From: Streptomyces griseoaurantiacus
Lineage (GTDB): Bacteria; Actinomycetota; Actinomycetes; Streptomycetales; Streptomycetaceae
Assembly: GCA_014656015.1 (NCBI GenBank)
Contig: BNBP01000004.1
Coordinates: 62,001 to 126,000, forward strand
Length of the DNA: 64,000 bases
Reading direction: 5' to 3'
Every line of letters starts with the position of its first letter. Position 1 is the stretch's first letter. The notes under the pieces are model-generated. The model had not been told where the DNA came from. It was given only the letters and a program-made list of their open reading frames with translations, and ran no database searches. Shown piece by piece: positions 28,915 through 37,951 of this stretch. A program made the translations under genes and the position numbers.

Positions 28915-30152
28915 CGAGCACCCCGGCTCCGCCGCCGGTGTTCTCCGCGGCGCCCGTACACCACAGACCACTGCGCAGGCTCACGGCGCGAGGCCGCGAC
29001 GAGCCCCACCGGGGCGTCTCCTCACTGGAGCTCTTCTTCGACCTGTGCTTCATCGTGGCCATGGCCCAGGCGGGCGCCCAGTTGGTGCACGCCCTGGCCG
29101 AGGGGCACACGGGCGAGGGGATCCTCAACTACTCGATGATCTTCTTCGCCATCTGGTGGGCGTGGATGAACTTCACCTGGTTCGCCTCGGCCTACGACAA
29201 CGACGACGTGCTGTACCGGATCGTCACACTGATCCAGATGGCCGGCGTGCTCGTCCTGACGGCGGGCGTCTCCCAGGCGTTCGAGGAACACGCCTATCCG
29301 GCCGTCGTCCTGGGATATGTGATCATGCGGCTCGCCATGACGGCGCAGTGGCTGCGCGTGGCGCGATCGAGCCGGGGCCCGGAGCGGACGATGGCGCTGC
29401 GGTACGCCGTCGGGCTGTGCCAGATCGGCTGGCTGGGACTGCTGGTCCTGCCGGAGGCCGGCCGACCGTGGGTCTTCCTGGTGATGGCGCTGCTGGAGAT
29501 GGCCGTACCGCTGTGCGCGGAGCGGGCCCACCCCACGCCCTGGCATCCGCGCCACATCGCCGAACGGTACGGGCTGCTCACGCTCATCGTGCTCGGCGAG
29601 ACCCTCGCGGCGGCGACCGTCGCCGTGAAGTCGGGGATCGACGAGCACGAAGCCCTGGGCGAGTTGCTGCCCATCGCCGCCGGCGGACTGCTGATCATCT
29701 TCGCCGCCTGGTGGATGTACTTCGCGGTCCCCGTCCACGGGCACCTCCGGTCCAACCGGCAGTCCTTCCTCTGGGGCTACGGCCACTACCTGATCTTCGT
29801 CTCCGGTGCCGCGATCGGGGCCGGCCTTGAGGTGGCGGTGGAACAGGCGGTGGGCGAGGCGCACCTTTCGGCGCAGTCCGCGTCGGCGGCGGTGACGCTG
29901 CCGACAGCGCTGTTCCTGCTCACGGTGTGGGCGCTGCACTCGCGCTTCTACAAGGTGGGGATCGCGCAGCAGTCGGTGCTGCCGGCCACGGCACTGCTGG
30001 TGGTCGTCTGTACGTTCCTGGGTCACTGGGCGGTGCTCACGGCGGGGCTGGTCGCGGCGCTGGCGGTGGCGACCGGGGTGACGCTGACGGCGCTCGGGAC
30101 GAGCCCGGAGCGCGGGAAGGGCGAGGAGAGCGCCACGGTGCCGGTTCCGTGA
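28911..30152 (+). CDS. ltrA: LtrA-family (low temperature requirement) membrane protein
   Basis: Integral membrane protein of 413 aa with about ten to twelve hydrophobic helices. Diagnostic stretches: RGVSSLELFFDLCFIVAMAQ, WWAWMNFTWFASAYDNDDVL, ERYGLLTLIVLGET and WWMYFAVP. LtrA was named for growth of Listeria at low temperature; its biochemical role is not known. It starts with ATG 28911 overlapping the small membrane protein stop. Confidence 0.9.
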   Translation: MTSTPAPPPVFSAAPVHHRPLRRLTARGRDEPHRGVSSLELFFDLCFIVAMAQAGAQLVHALAEGHTGEGILNYSMIFFAIWWAWMNFTWFASAYDNDDVLYRIVTLIQMAGVLVLTAGVSQAFEEHAYPAVVLGYVIMRLAMTAQWLRVARSSRGPERTMALRYAVGLCQIGWLGLLVLPEAGRPWVFLVMALLEMAVPLCAERAHPTPWHPRHIAERYGLLTLIVLGETLAAATVAVKSGIDEHEALGELLPIAAGGLLIIFAAWWMYFAVPVHGHLRSNRQSFLWGYGHYLIFVSGAAIGAGLEVAVEQAVGEAHLSAQSASAAVTLPTALFLLTVWALHSRFYKVGIAQQSVLPATALLVVVCTFLGHWAVLTAGLVAALAVATGVTLTALGTSPERGKGEESATVPVP

Positions 30153-30314
30153 GAACCCTCGCCGCCGCGGGAATCCGACCGGCACGGCGTACGACGGCGC
30201 CCGTCATCGACGGAGCCGAGACCGCCAAGGTCTGCCGGTGGGTGCGATAATCCCTGGTCGAGTGCGTGGCTCGTGGTTCGACGGCCTCGCGAGGCACGGC
30301 GAGGAACGCGGCGG

Positions 30315-33098
30315 ATGTGGGCGAGATCAAGAACAGGCACAAGCGTCGGCCCGACCGGGCTGGTCGGCCGGGAGGGCGAGCTCACCGAGCTTGCGGGGTT
30401 CCTGGACATGGCCGCGGTGGAGGGGGCCGTCCTGCTGCTCACCGGTGATCCGGGCGTGGGGAAGACGGCGCTCCTCGACGCGACCGCCGAGCTCGCGGCG
30501 GCGAAGGGAGTGCGGGTCGTCCGCGGGAGCGGCGTCGAGTACGAGACGGACATCAGCTTCGCGGGGCTCCATCAGCTTGTCGGCTCGCTGCCGCAGGAGC
30601 TTGGCCGTCTGCCGCGTTCCACGCGGGAAGCCCTCGATGTCGCCCTCGGTCTCGGCGCCGGCCCCGCGCCGAGCCGGATCGCCGTCCTGAACGCGGCACT
30701 GTCCCTGTTCGACGAGGCCGCGAAGAGACAGCCGTTGCTCCTCGTGATCGACGACCTTCATGTCGTCGACCAGGCGAGCCGAGCTGCGGTGAGTTTCGTC
30801 GCCAGACGACTGGGCGGTCGCCGCATCGGGTTGCTCGGAGCACAACGAGCGGAGTCCGACGCGTCCTTCCGGTCCACCGGTCTGCCGGAGCTCGAGATCA
30901 CGCCGCTGGATGCCACGGACGCCCTGCGCCTGCTGTCGCGGCGTTTCGCTCACCTTCCCCGCCGGATCCTTTCGGGCGTGGCCCATGAGGCGCAGGGAAA
31001 TCCCCTGGCGCTGCTCGAATTCGCCGGGTCCGCCGGGGTTCCCGGCGACCGACACGAGAAGGGGGCGGGGTGGGCGAGCGGCCCGGGGCGGGACGTGCGC
31101 GCTCTGTTCGGCGCCCGCGTCGGACGACTGCCGCACAGAACGCGCGAGGTACTGCTGCTCGCTGCCCTCGAGGGCTCCGGCGACATCGGCGTTGTCGAGG
31201 CTGCCGGCGGGCCGGACGGCCTCGGGGAACTCGCTCCCGCGGAGCGTGACCACCTCGTCATGGTCACGGAGAACGGCCGTGCGGTGCGCTTCAGGCACCC
31301 GCTGGTCAGGTCCGCTGTGGTCGACGGCTCCACCGGCGAGCAGCGGCGCGTCGCCCACCGCCGGCTGGCCGAGGCGCTGGCCGACCAGCCCGAGCGCCGC
31401 GGTGATCACCTCGCGAGGGCCACGACGGCGCCCGACGAGGCGGTCGCCGCCGTCGTGGAGTCGGCGGCCCGCAGCAGCCTGCGACGCGGTGACGCCGACG
31501 GCGCGGTCGCGCGGCTGCGGCGCGCGGCCGAGCTGAGTCCGGACCAGACGGTCCGCAGGCGCCGCCTGTCGCAGGCCGCCTACGTCGCCGCCTGGGTCAC
31601 AGGCCATCTGGAGGTCAGCCACGAGATCATGCGTGAGGTCGAGGGCGTTCCGGCGGTCCGGTCGCTCTCGGCGGCCACGACGGCCGGCTTCCTCGTGCTC
31701 GTCACGGAAGGGGACGCGGACACCGCCCACGCGCTGCTGATGGAGGCCATCGAGCAGGCGCCGATGTCGCCCGGTCCACCGTCCGGCGAGCTGGAGACCG
31801 CGTTGTTCACCCTCACGCTCGCCAGCCAGTACTCGGGACGGCCCGAGCACTGGCAGCCCTTGTCCACGGTCCTGGCGCAGCTTCCCGCGGCGTCGCCCGC
31901 CGCCGCGGCGTCCCTGGGGCGCGTCCACCACGACCTCGGCTCCGTCACCGAGGGCATGCTGCGCCGCCTGGACGAGGAGATCTCGCGGCTGAGGGACGAG
32001 ACCGACGCCGACGTGGTCATCCGCACCGCCCTGACCGCCTCCTATCTCGACCGGCTTCCGGGTTGTCGCGAGGCCGTGTCCCGGGTCATACGCGACGGCG
32101 AAGCGGTGGGGTCGAGCATGCCGGCCCTGATGTTCGTCGCCCTGGACGACCTGTACACCGGCCGGTGGCAGCCGTCGGCCGACGCCGCGGACGAGCTCGT
32201 CGCACTGTCCGAGGAGACGGGATACCACTTGTTCGCCCAGGTGGGGCACTACATCGCCGCGATGGCCGCGGCCCTGCGCGGCGACCTCGACGCGTGCCGC
32301 CGCCACTGCGAGGCCGTCTGGGGGTGGTCGGGGCCCAGGCGACTGCGGCGGCTGGAGAACTGCGCCCACCAGGCGGCGGCCCTGGCGGCCCTCGGCGCCG
32401 CCGACTTCGAGACGGCGTTCCGGCACGCCACGGCGATCTGCGCCCCGGGTGTGCTGCCGCCGTTCAACCCCGAGGCCGTGTGGTCGGCGCCGGACCTCGT
32501 CGAGGCCGCCGTGCGCTCCGGGCGGCACGCGGAGGCGCGACGGCACGCGGACGCGCTGCGCGACGCCGGGGTCGGTCACCTCTCCTCGCGGTTCGCGCTG
32601 AGCGCCGCCACGGCCACGGCGATGACCTCGGGCGCCGAGGACATGGTTCGGTGCTTCGAGGAGGCGCTCGCACTGCCGGGCGTCGAGCAGTGGCCCTTCG
32701 AGGTCGGCCGTGCTCGTCTGGCGTACGGCGAAGGGCTCCGCCGACAAGGGCTCAACCGTGACGCCCGGGTGCAACTGGCCGCCGCCCGCGGCCGCTTCGA
32801 GGAGCTCGGGGCCCGTTCGTGGGAAGCCCGGGCCGCGGCGGAGCTCCGCGCCACCGGCATGACGCGGACCGGCCGGGGCAGGGCCGGTGAGGCCCTCACC
32901 CCGCAGGAGCTGGAGGTCGCCAGACTGGCTGCGACGGGGCTGTCCAACCCGCAGATCGCGTCGCGTCTGTTCCTATCGCCGCGGACCGTGTCGTCGCATC
33001 TCTACCATGTGTTCCCGAAACTGGGGATCGCCTCGCGGGCCGAGCTCCGCGACGCACTGGAAGCGCTGCCTCCCGAGCCTCCGGCCACCCGGCCGTGA
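30315..33098 (+). CDS. Large ATP-binding LuxR-family (LAL) transcriptional regulator
   Basis: A STAND-type regulator of about 927 aa. N-terminal AAA/NACHT-like ATPase: Walker A LTGDPGVGKTALLDA (~residue 45) and Walker B LLLVIDDLHVVD. The middle is helical and TPR-like. The C-terminal LuxR HTH spans about 862-915 (LTPQELEVARLAATGLSNPQ, LFLSPRTVSSHLYHVFPKLG). It lies between the two genes carrying the shared 106-bp leader and is a candidate regulator of both, recognising perhaps the GTCAGCTGAC palindrome (inference). The start at ATG 30315 is preferred over one 14 codons upstream, but the site is weak. Confidence 0.85.
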   Translation: MWARSRTGTSVGPTGLVGREGELTELAGFLDMAAVEGAVLLLTGDPGVGKTALLDATAELAAAKGVRVVRGSGVEYETDISFAGLHQLVGSLPQELGRLPRSTREALDVALGLGAGPAPSRIAVLNAALSLFDEAAKRQPLLLVIDDLHVVDQASRAAVSFVARRLGGRRIGLLGAQRAESDASFRSTGLPELEITPLDATDALRLLSRRFAHLPRRILSGVAHEAQGNPLALLEFAGSAGVPGDRHEKGAGWASGPGRDVRALFGARVGRLPHRTREVLLLAALEGSGDIGVVEAAGGPDGLGELAPAERDHLVMVTENGRAVRFRHPLVRSAVVDGSTGEQRRVAHRRLAEALADQPERRGDHLARATTAPDEAVAAVVESAARSSLRRGDADGAVARLRRAAELSPDQTVRRRRLSQAAYVAAWVTGHLEVSHEIMREVEGVPAVRSLSAATTAGFLVLVTEGDADTAHALLMEAIEQAPMSPGPPSGELETALFTLTLASQYSGRPEHWQPLSTVLAQLPAASPAAAASLGRVHHDLGSVTEGMLRRLDEEISRLRDETDADVVIRTALTASYLDRLPGCREAVSRVIRDGEAVGSSMPALMFVALDDLYTGRWQPSADAADELVALSEETGYHLFAQVGHYIAAMAAALRGDLDACRRHCEAVWGWSGPRRLRRLENCAHQAAALAALGAADFETAFRHATAICAPGVLPPFNPEAVWSAPDLVEAAVRSGRHAEARRHADALRDAGVGHLSSRFALSAATATAMTSGAEDMVRCFEEALALPGVEQWPFEVGRARLAYGEGLRRQGLNRDARVQLAAARGRFEELGARSWEARAAAELRATGMTRTGRGRAGEALTPQELEVARLAATGLSNPQIASRLFLSPRTVSSHLYHVFPKLGIASRAELRDALEALPPEPPATRP

Positions 33099-33153
33099 GA
33101 GCCACCGGTCGGGTCTCGGCACTGCCCCGGTACTGAAGCAACCGAAGCCGTCC

Positions 33154-33259
33154 GCCGGATGTCAGTCAGCTGACGGAGGCTGTCGGCACGGCGGCCGAGC
33201 CATTCTCGTGGAGACATCGAATCCGCCCGGTACCCGGGCGGGACCACGAGGAGCAGACC
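33154..33259 (+). promoter_or_regulatory. Shared 106-bp upstream element, copy B (haloperoxidase-type hydrolase)
   Basis: The counterpart of 26673-26778: palindrome GTCAGCTGAC at 33165-33174, and the hairpin with arms 33223-33230 and 33234-33241 (loop TAC). The distance from palindrome to start codon is identical in both copies. The block begins 55 bp after the LAL regulator stop. Confidence 0.85.
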
Positions 33260-34084
33260 ATGCCGTTCGTCACCGCCAGCGACGGAACCGAGATCTTCTA
33301 CAAGGACTGGGGCACGGGCCGGCCGGTCATGTTCCACCACGGCTGGCCGCTGAGCTCGGACGACTGGGACGCCCAGATGCTGTTCCTCGTCCAGCACGGC
33401 TACCGTGTCATCGCCCACGACCGCCGAGGGCACGGGCGCTCCGACCAGGTCGGCCACGGGCACGACATGGACCACTACGCGGCGGACGCCGCCGCCGTGG
33501 TGGCCCATCTCGGCCTGCGCGACGTCGTCCACGTCGGTCACTCCACCGGTGGTGGAGAGGTCGCCCGGTACGTCGCCAGGCACGGTGCCGGGCGGGTCGC
33601 CAAGGCCGTCCTCATCGGAGCGGTCCCGCCGCTCATGGTCCGAACCGAAGCGAACCCGGGAGGGCTGCCGGTCGAGGTCTTCGACGGCTTCCGCGAGGCC
33701 GTGGCCACCAACCGCTCCCAGTTCTACCTCGACCTCGCCTCCGGGCCGTTCTACGGCTTCAACCGCCCGGGCGCGGACATCTCCCAGGGCGTCATCCAGA
33801 ACTGGTGGCGTCAGGGGATGGCCGGTGGCGCCCAGGCGCACTACGAGGGGATCGAGGCGTTCTCGGAGACGGACTTCACCGACGACCTCCGGGCGATCGA
33901 CGTGCCCACGCTCATCATGCACGGCGACGACGACCAGATCGTCCCGATCGCCGACTCCGCCGAGATGGCGGTCACGTTGGTCAAGAACGCGCGCCTGAAG
34001 GTCTACCCGGGGCTGTCGCACGGCATGTGCACCGTGAACGCCGACACCGTCAACGCCGACCTCCTCGACTTCCTCGAGAGCTGA
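33260..34084 (+). CDS. Alpha/beta hydrolase, non-heme haloperoxidase type
   Basis: A 274-aa enzyme of the cofactor-free chloro/bromoperoxidase-like family, acting as esterase or perhydrolase. Nucleophile elbow [10 protein letters not shown] (Ser), oxyanion segment [13 protein letters not shown], acid Asp in [10 protein letters not shown], His in YPGLSHGMC; the family-typical [11 protein letters not shown] and [13 protein letters not shown] are present. GAGGAG lies 7 nt before the ATG. It shares its leader with the aldehyde dehydrogenase gene. Confidence 0.9.
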   Translation: MPFVTASDGTEIFYKDWGTGRPVMFHHGWPLSSDDWDAQMLFLVQHGYRVIAHDRRGHGRSDQVGHGHDMDHYAADAAAVVAHLGLRDVVHVGHSTGGGEVARYVARHGAGRVAKAVLIGAVPPLMVRTEANPGGLPVEVFDGFREAVATNRSQFYLDLASGPFYGFNRPGADISQGVIQNWWRQGMAGGAQAHYEGIEAFSETDFTDDLRAIDVPTLIMHGDDDQIVPIADSAEMAVTLVKNARLKVYPGLSHGMCTVNADTVNADLLDFLES

Positions 34085-34290
34085 CACCGGCCCGGTACCG
34101 GCACACAGCCCACTACGGGGAGGAGGCCCCCGGCAGGTGGGACGTCATCTGACTGGTCCGCCGTGACGGCCTCCGCGCGGGACGCTTCGACCGGGCTGGG
34201 ATCTCCTGGTCCGGCTGACGCACCCGGCCTCCTCCCTTCCCCCTGTCCGCAGGCGGTGAGGGGAGAGCTCGGCCGCCTCGTCGGCGGACG

Positions 34291-34779
34291 TCACTCCGGG
34301 GGGATGCGGAGTTCGAACTCGGGCTGGTCCCAGGGCACGGCGGGCGGGTGCGCGCGCACGGTCCCGGTCCGTACGGCGCCGACGCGGTCGTAGAAGCCCT
34401 CGGCGGGACGGTGCGACACGATCCTGACCCGGTCGAGCCCGGCGGCGCGGGCCTCGGACCGCATGTGCGCGACGAGCCGCCGCCCGATGCCCCGGCCCTG
34501 CGCGTCGTCGGCGACGAACAGCAGGTCGAGTTCCGGGGGCGCGAGGACGAGCGCGTAGAACCCGAGGATCCGGCCCCCGGGCTCCTCGGCCTCGGCGGCC
34601 ACGAAGGTGCGGTGGGCCTCGATGTAGTCCTGCCCCACCCGGTAGCCCTCGACCGTCGCCGCGTACTTCCCCTCGTAGGCGCCGGAGCGGCGCACGAGGC
34701 GCGTGAGCCGCTTGGCGTCCCCCGCGACGGCCCTCCGTATCACGATCGGCCGGCCGGCCGGGGAGGTGCGTGAACTCAT
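34291..34779 (-). CDS. GNAT-family N-acetyltransferase
   Basis: Acetyl-CoA-dependent acetyltransferase, 162 aa. The core motif A is LLFVADDAQGRGIGRRLVAH (with the Q/RxxGxG/A acetyl-CoA loop), and SHRPAEGFYDRVGAVRTG is motif B. The acceptor is unknown. There is no ribosome-binding site before ATG 34779, but CATACT lies 7 nt upstream, so a leaderless transcript is likely. A fragment of a close paralogue is at 17834-18004. Confidence 0.85.
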   Translation of the reverse strand: MSSRTSPAGRPIVIRRAVAGDAKRLTRLVRRSGAYEGKYAATVEGYRVGQDYIEAHRTFVAAEAEEPGGRILGFYALVLAPPELDLLFVADDAQGRGIGRRLVAHMRSEARAAGLDRVRIVSHRPAEGFYDRVGAVRTGTVRAHPPAVPWDQPEFELRIPPE

Positions 34780-34839
34780 CGGCCGAGTATGCCGCACCGC
34801 CGCACCCCTCCGTGAGCGGGGCGGACTCCGGAGCGGCCG

Positions 34840-34903
34840 GGCACTGCCGCGGCCGGATCCTGTCACGGCCTGGCACTGCCGCGGCCGGATCCTGTCGCGG
34901 CCT
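34840..34903 (+). repeat. Direct tandem repeat, 2 x 32 bp
   Basis: Two adjacent 32-bp copies (34840-34871, 34872-34903) differ at one base. A third copy begins (GGCGCTG) and breaks off. Confidence 0.95.
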
Positions 34904-35060
34904 GGCGCTGTTTTCGAGCAGGACCGAAAGCATTGCGGCACCTCTCCGCCCTGAGCATGATCGCTTCCACCGTCGGGCCGGGCCGGTGACGGGGGGCCGG
35001 CCCGGCCGGGCGGTCGCCCGGCGGCGGCGGCCTCCGCCTACCTGCCGGACCTGCTCCGCC

Positions 35061-35100
35061 GCGACTCCGCGACTCCGCGACTCCGCGACTCCGCGACTCC
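35061..35100 (+). repeat. Tandem repeat, 5 x GCGACTCC
   Basis: Five exact 8-bp copies, followed by a degenerate sixth (GCGCTCC). Not in a recognised gene. Confidence 0.95.
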
Positions 35101-35671
35101 GCGCTCCTGGAGCGTGGCGGGCAGCGTGCGGACGAGCGGAGCGGAACCCGTACGTCGCCGGGTCGGCGCTCGCGGTCTGCGGGGCTGGCACGGGCGCCAC
35201 GACCGTGCTCGCGTCCTCCCCGCGGCAGGCGATCGTCTCCGCCGTCCTGATGGGGCGGGTCGAGCTGCACGGCGACCGTCGGGGGCCTGGCCGTCCTGGT
35301 TCTGGCCTCCGTCCCGTCCCGCTGCTCGCCGACGCGGTGTCCTTCCCGCTCCGCAGGGTGCGGCGCACCTGGCCGGCATGGGGGAGGTGGCGGTCCGGTC
35401 CGGTCCGTGCCGGAGGTCCGCGAGTCACTGCCGCGCCAGGCACGGGCCCGGGCCTCGGTCCGGGGCCTCGGGCCGGGGCCCGCGCCGGCGGGAGTTGGCG
35501 GCAGGCGATGTCGGCCGTGACGGCGTCCCGGGCGAGCGACCGCCGGGTCGGTGCGGTGCTGCGTGCCGCCGCCCCGGCCGGGCACCTCGGGCGCCAACCG
35601 GCAAAACCGTGTTAGGCGGTACGCTTGCGGTGTCCCGTCCGCTCCCGCCGAGCCCGCCAGGAGGCGTCACC

Positions 35672-36247
35672 GTGTCCGAGCCCTCGTCCCGGGTCCCCGG
35701 GGACCGCCGGCCGCTGACCGGTGAGCCGCTCTCCCTCGACCTGCTCAACACGCGGTGGAGCGACGAGGCGGGGGCACAGGACCTGCTCGACTCGGCCGAG
35801 GGTCTGGGCGTCTGGCTGCGCGCGGCGGGTCTGGGGGCCGAGGCCGTCGCCGACGAGGCGACGCTCGCCGCCGTGCGGGAGACCCGCGACCTCCTGCTGG
35901 ACCTCGTGGACACCGGTTCCGAGGCGGCCCGCGCGGGGCTGAACCGCGTGCTGGCCCACGGTGCCGTCCGGCAGGAGCTCGGCCCCGAGGGGCCCCGGAC
36001 CCGACCCGAGGTGGACGAGGCGGCCTGGCTGCCGGCGTGGCTCGCCGCCGCCGACTACCTGCGGCTCCTCACCGAGGCGCCCGACCGCGTCAAGCGGTGC
36101 GCGGCCCACCCCAGGTGTGTGCTGCACTTCCACGACACGACGAAGAACGGCACCCGCCGGTGGTGCTCCATGGCCGCGTGCGGCAACCGCGCCAAGGCGG
36201 CCCGCCACTACGAGCGCAGCCGCGGCGCCGCCCGGCCGGGCGCGTGA
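35672..36247 (+). CDS. CGNR zinc-finger (ABATE domain) regulator
   Basis: A putative transcriptional regulator of 191 aa: an N-terminal ABATE-type domain (TGEPLSLDLLNTRW, VRETRDLLLDLVD) and a C-terminal CGNR zinc finger (VKRCAAHPRCVLHFHDTTKN, then RRWCSMAACGNRAKAARHYE) with four Cys ligands. GTG 35672 is chosen because AGGAGG lies 7 nt upstream. The 3' end is part of a three-copy tandem repeat. Confidence 0.87.
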   Translation: MSEPSSRVPGDRRPLTGEPLSLDLLNTRWSDEAGAQDLLDSAEGLGVWLRAAGLGAEAVADEATLAAVRETRDLLLDLVDTGSEAARAGLNRVLAHGAVRQELGPEGPRTRPEVDEAAWLPAWLAAADYLRLLTEAPDRVKRCAAHPRCVLHFHDTTKNGTRRWCSMAACGNRAKAARHYERSRGAARPGA

Positions 36248-36321
36248 GGGACCGGTCCGCGCGGCCGGGCGCGTGAGGGGCCGGTCCGCGCGGCCGGGCG
36301 CGTGAGGGGCCGGTCCGCATG
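36235..36321 (+). repeat. Tandem repeat, 3 x 29 bp, spanning the CGNR stop codon
   Basis: Copies 36235-36263, 36264-36292 and 36293-36321 are nearly identical (one or two mismatches). The first contains the last codons and TGA of the CGNR gene, and each later copy repeats that end (CGGGCGCGTGA). Confidence 0.95.
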
Positions 36322-36374
36322 GTCGGGCGGTGGGTGCGGGGAGCGGCGTGGGCAGCGCGAGACGCGCCGTCCGG

Positions 36375-37037
36375 TCAGCCGATCGTCTCCGTGAGGGCCG
36401 CGAGGATGCGGTCGGGCTCGGTGCGGGTCGTGTAGTCGGGGTGGACGTCGATCCAACGCAGGACGCCCCGGCCGTCGACGAGTGCCACCGTCGGCATGAC
36501 GATGTCCTGCGTGCCGTCCGCGTTCACCTCGGTCAGGTCCACCCCGAGGGAGGCCTGCGCGTGCAGTACCCGGTCCTCGGACCTGGTGACGATGCCGAGC
36601 GCGCGGCCGATCCGGTTGCCGGGGTCGGAGAGGACCGTGTAGGTGAGGTCGTTGGCCTCGACGATGCCGAGTGAGCCGTCCGGTTTCTGCGGGCTGACGG
36701 CGATCATCACCACGCCCCGCTCGTCCAGCTCGGCCACGAGCTCGCGCTGGTAGGTGCGCAGAGCCAGGTTGCAGTACGGGCACCACGCGCCGCGGTAGAA
36801 CACCACGACCGCCGGGCGGCCGGCCCGTGCCTGGTCCAGCGTGACGGGGCGGCCCCGGACGTCGAGCAGGGAGGCGTCGGGCATCGGGGTGCCGGGTTCC
36901 GCGATGCCGGGCGGCGGCTCGGCGACGGCCAGTTCGGCCTGTTCGGCGCCGAAGACCTTCAGCGCCTCGGCCGGCAGCTGCTCGGCGACCTTCTCCCGCA
37001 GGTCCGCGACCTGGTCGGCGATGGGGGTGGTGGTCAT
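36375..37037 (-). CDS. Peroxiredoxin-like (AhpC/TSA) protein
   Basis: Thioredoxin-fold peroxidase, 220 aa. The peroxidatic region VVVFYRGAWCPYCNLALRTY has a CPYC motif, with MIAVSPQKPDGSLG and FDLTYTVL-like strands following. An N-terminal helical extension (ADQVADLREKVAEQLPAEAL) precedes the thioredoxin fold, as in the peroxiredoxin-like proteins of this size. It diverges from a TetR regulator with shared operator candidates. Confidence 0.85.
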   Translation of the reverse strand: MTTTPIADQVADLREKVAEQLPAEALKVFGAEQAELAVAEPPPGIAEPGTPMPDASLLDVRGRPVTLDQARAGRPAVVVFYRGAWCPYCNLALRTYQRELVAELDERGVVMIAVSPQKPDGSLGIVEANDLTYTVLSDPGNRIGRALGIVTRSEDRVLHAQASLGVDLTEVNADGTQDIVMPTVALVDGRGVLRWIDVHPDYTTRTEPDRILAALTETIG

Positions 37038-37072
37038 GGCGTGGCCGCCCTTCCGTTGGCGTGGCGACGGAT

Positions 37073-37133
37073 GTTTTTAGATTGATCGCTCTAATCCTGG
37101 TCACGCGGGAAATAGAATGTCAAGTCTAAAAAC
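37073..37133. promoter_or_regulatory. Divergent tetR/peroxiredoxin control region
   Basis: GTTTTTAGA (37073-37081) and TCTAAAAAC (37125-37133) form a 9-bp inverted repeat 43 bp apart. TAGATTGATCGCTCTA (37078-37093) is a second, imperfect palindrome overlapping the left arm. TTGACA (minus strand, 37121-37116) followed after 18 bp by CAGGAT is a plausible peroxiredoxin promoter, and TAGAAT (37113-37118) could be the tetR -10. Confidence 0.5.
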
Positions 37134-37158
37134 TCGTGGGATGCGGTAGCGTGAGGAC

Positions 37159-37788
37159 GTGACGAGCAGCACCGCAGCACGACGTCTGACCCCGAAGGGG
37201 CAGGCCACGCGCGACCGCATCGCGGCGGCGGCAGCCGAGCTGATGTACGAGAACGGCGTGGCGGGCACCAGCACCGAGGACATCCTCAAGGCCGCGCGGG
37301 TGAGCAGCCCCTCGCAGCTCTACCACTACTTCGGCGACAAGAAGGCGCTGGTCCAGGCGGTCATCGAGTACCAGACCGAACACGTTCTCGGCTTCCAGCG
37401 GCCGCTGCTCGGCCGCCTGGACAGCTTCGAGGGGCTCCAGGCCTGGCGGGACGCCGTCGTCCGGGCCCAGCACGCCCGCGACTGCCGGGGCGGGTGTCCG
37501 CTGGGCTCCTTGGCCGCCGAACTGTCCGACACGGACCCGCAGGCCCGGGCCCGGCTCGTGGCGGGCTACGCGCAGTGGCAGGACGCCATTCGCGAGGGGC
37601 TGCGGGCCATGCGGGAACGTGGCGCGCTCGACGCGGACGCCGACCCCGACCGGCTGGCTCTCGCCCTGCTCACCGCCCTGCAGGGCGGCCTGCTGATGAC
37701 GCAGGCGCACCGCGACACCACGGCTCTCGAAACGGTGCTCGACGCGATGATCGAGCGCATCCGCTGTCATGCGACGGGGCGGGCGTAG
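37159..37788 (+). CDS. TetR-family transcriptional regulator
   Basis: A 209-aa repressor. N-terminal HTH: ATRDRIAAAAAELMYENGVA, TEDILKAARVSSPSQLYHYF and GDKKALVQAVIEYQ. The ligand domain includes HARDCRGGCPLGSLAAELSD, a two-Cys segment found in several TetR subfamilies that could be redox-sensitive. GTG start at 37159. It probably represses the divergent peroxiredoxin gene and itself. Confidence 0.9.
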   Translation: MTSSTAARRLTPKGQATRDRIAAAAAELMYENGVAGTSTEDILKAARVSSPSQLYHYFGDKKALVQAVIEYQTEHVLGFQRPLLGRLDSFEGLQAWRDAVVRAQHARDCRGGCPLGSLAAELSDTDPQARARLVAGYAQWQDAIREGLRAMRERGALDADADPDRLALALLTALQGGLLMTQAHRDTTALETVLDAMIERIRCHATGRA

Positions 37789-37896
37789 GCACCTTCCCAA
37801 GGTCTCCGGCGTTCCTGAGCTCCGGCGGTGGGATGAGCCGGGGGGGCACGTGCGGGGGGGGACCTTGCGGGGGGGGACCGTGCGGGGGATGCCGGA

Positions 37897-37951
37897 CCCC
37901 GTCAATGCCCCGTCAGTTCCCCGTCAGTGCCCCGTCAGTGCCCCGTCACGG
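37897..37951. repeat. Tandem repeat, 5 x 11 bp, ending on the SWIM-gene stop codon
   Basis: Units CCCCGTCA[a/g/c]N.. at 37897, 37908, 37919, 37930 and 37941. The last unit contains the TGA (37946-37948, minus strand) of the SWIM-protein gene, and each upstream copy regenerates TGAC on that strand. Confidence 0.9.

Larger units (their letters stand above)
34780..35671. other. 892-bp gene-free stretch rich in short repeats
   Basis: No convincing gene. One frame (about 35140-35240) contains a hydrophobic stretch AGSALAVCGAGTGATTVLAS that may be a decayed membrane protein, but start, end and family are not recognisable. It holds two separate tandem repeats listed below. Confidence 0.4.

Noticed and set aside
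35061..35100. CRISPR-like array
   Set aside because: The 8-bp units are contiguous with no spacers and no cas genes are present. The same reasoning excludes the other tandem repeats.
34780..35671. Plus-strand frame giving an N-terminal extension of the CGNR protein
   Set aside because: The extension is Arg/Gly/Pro-rich without domain features, and the GTG at 35672 has an ideal AGGAGG.
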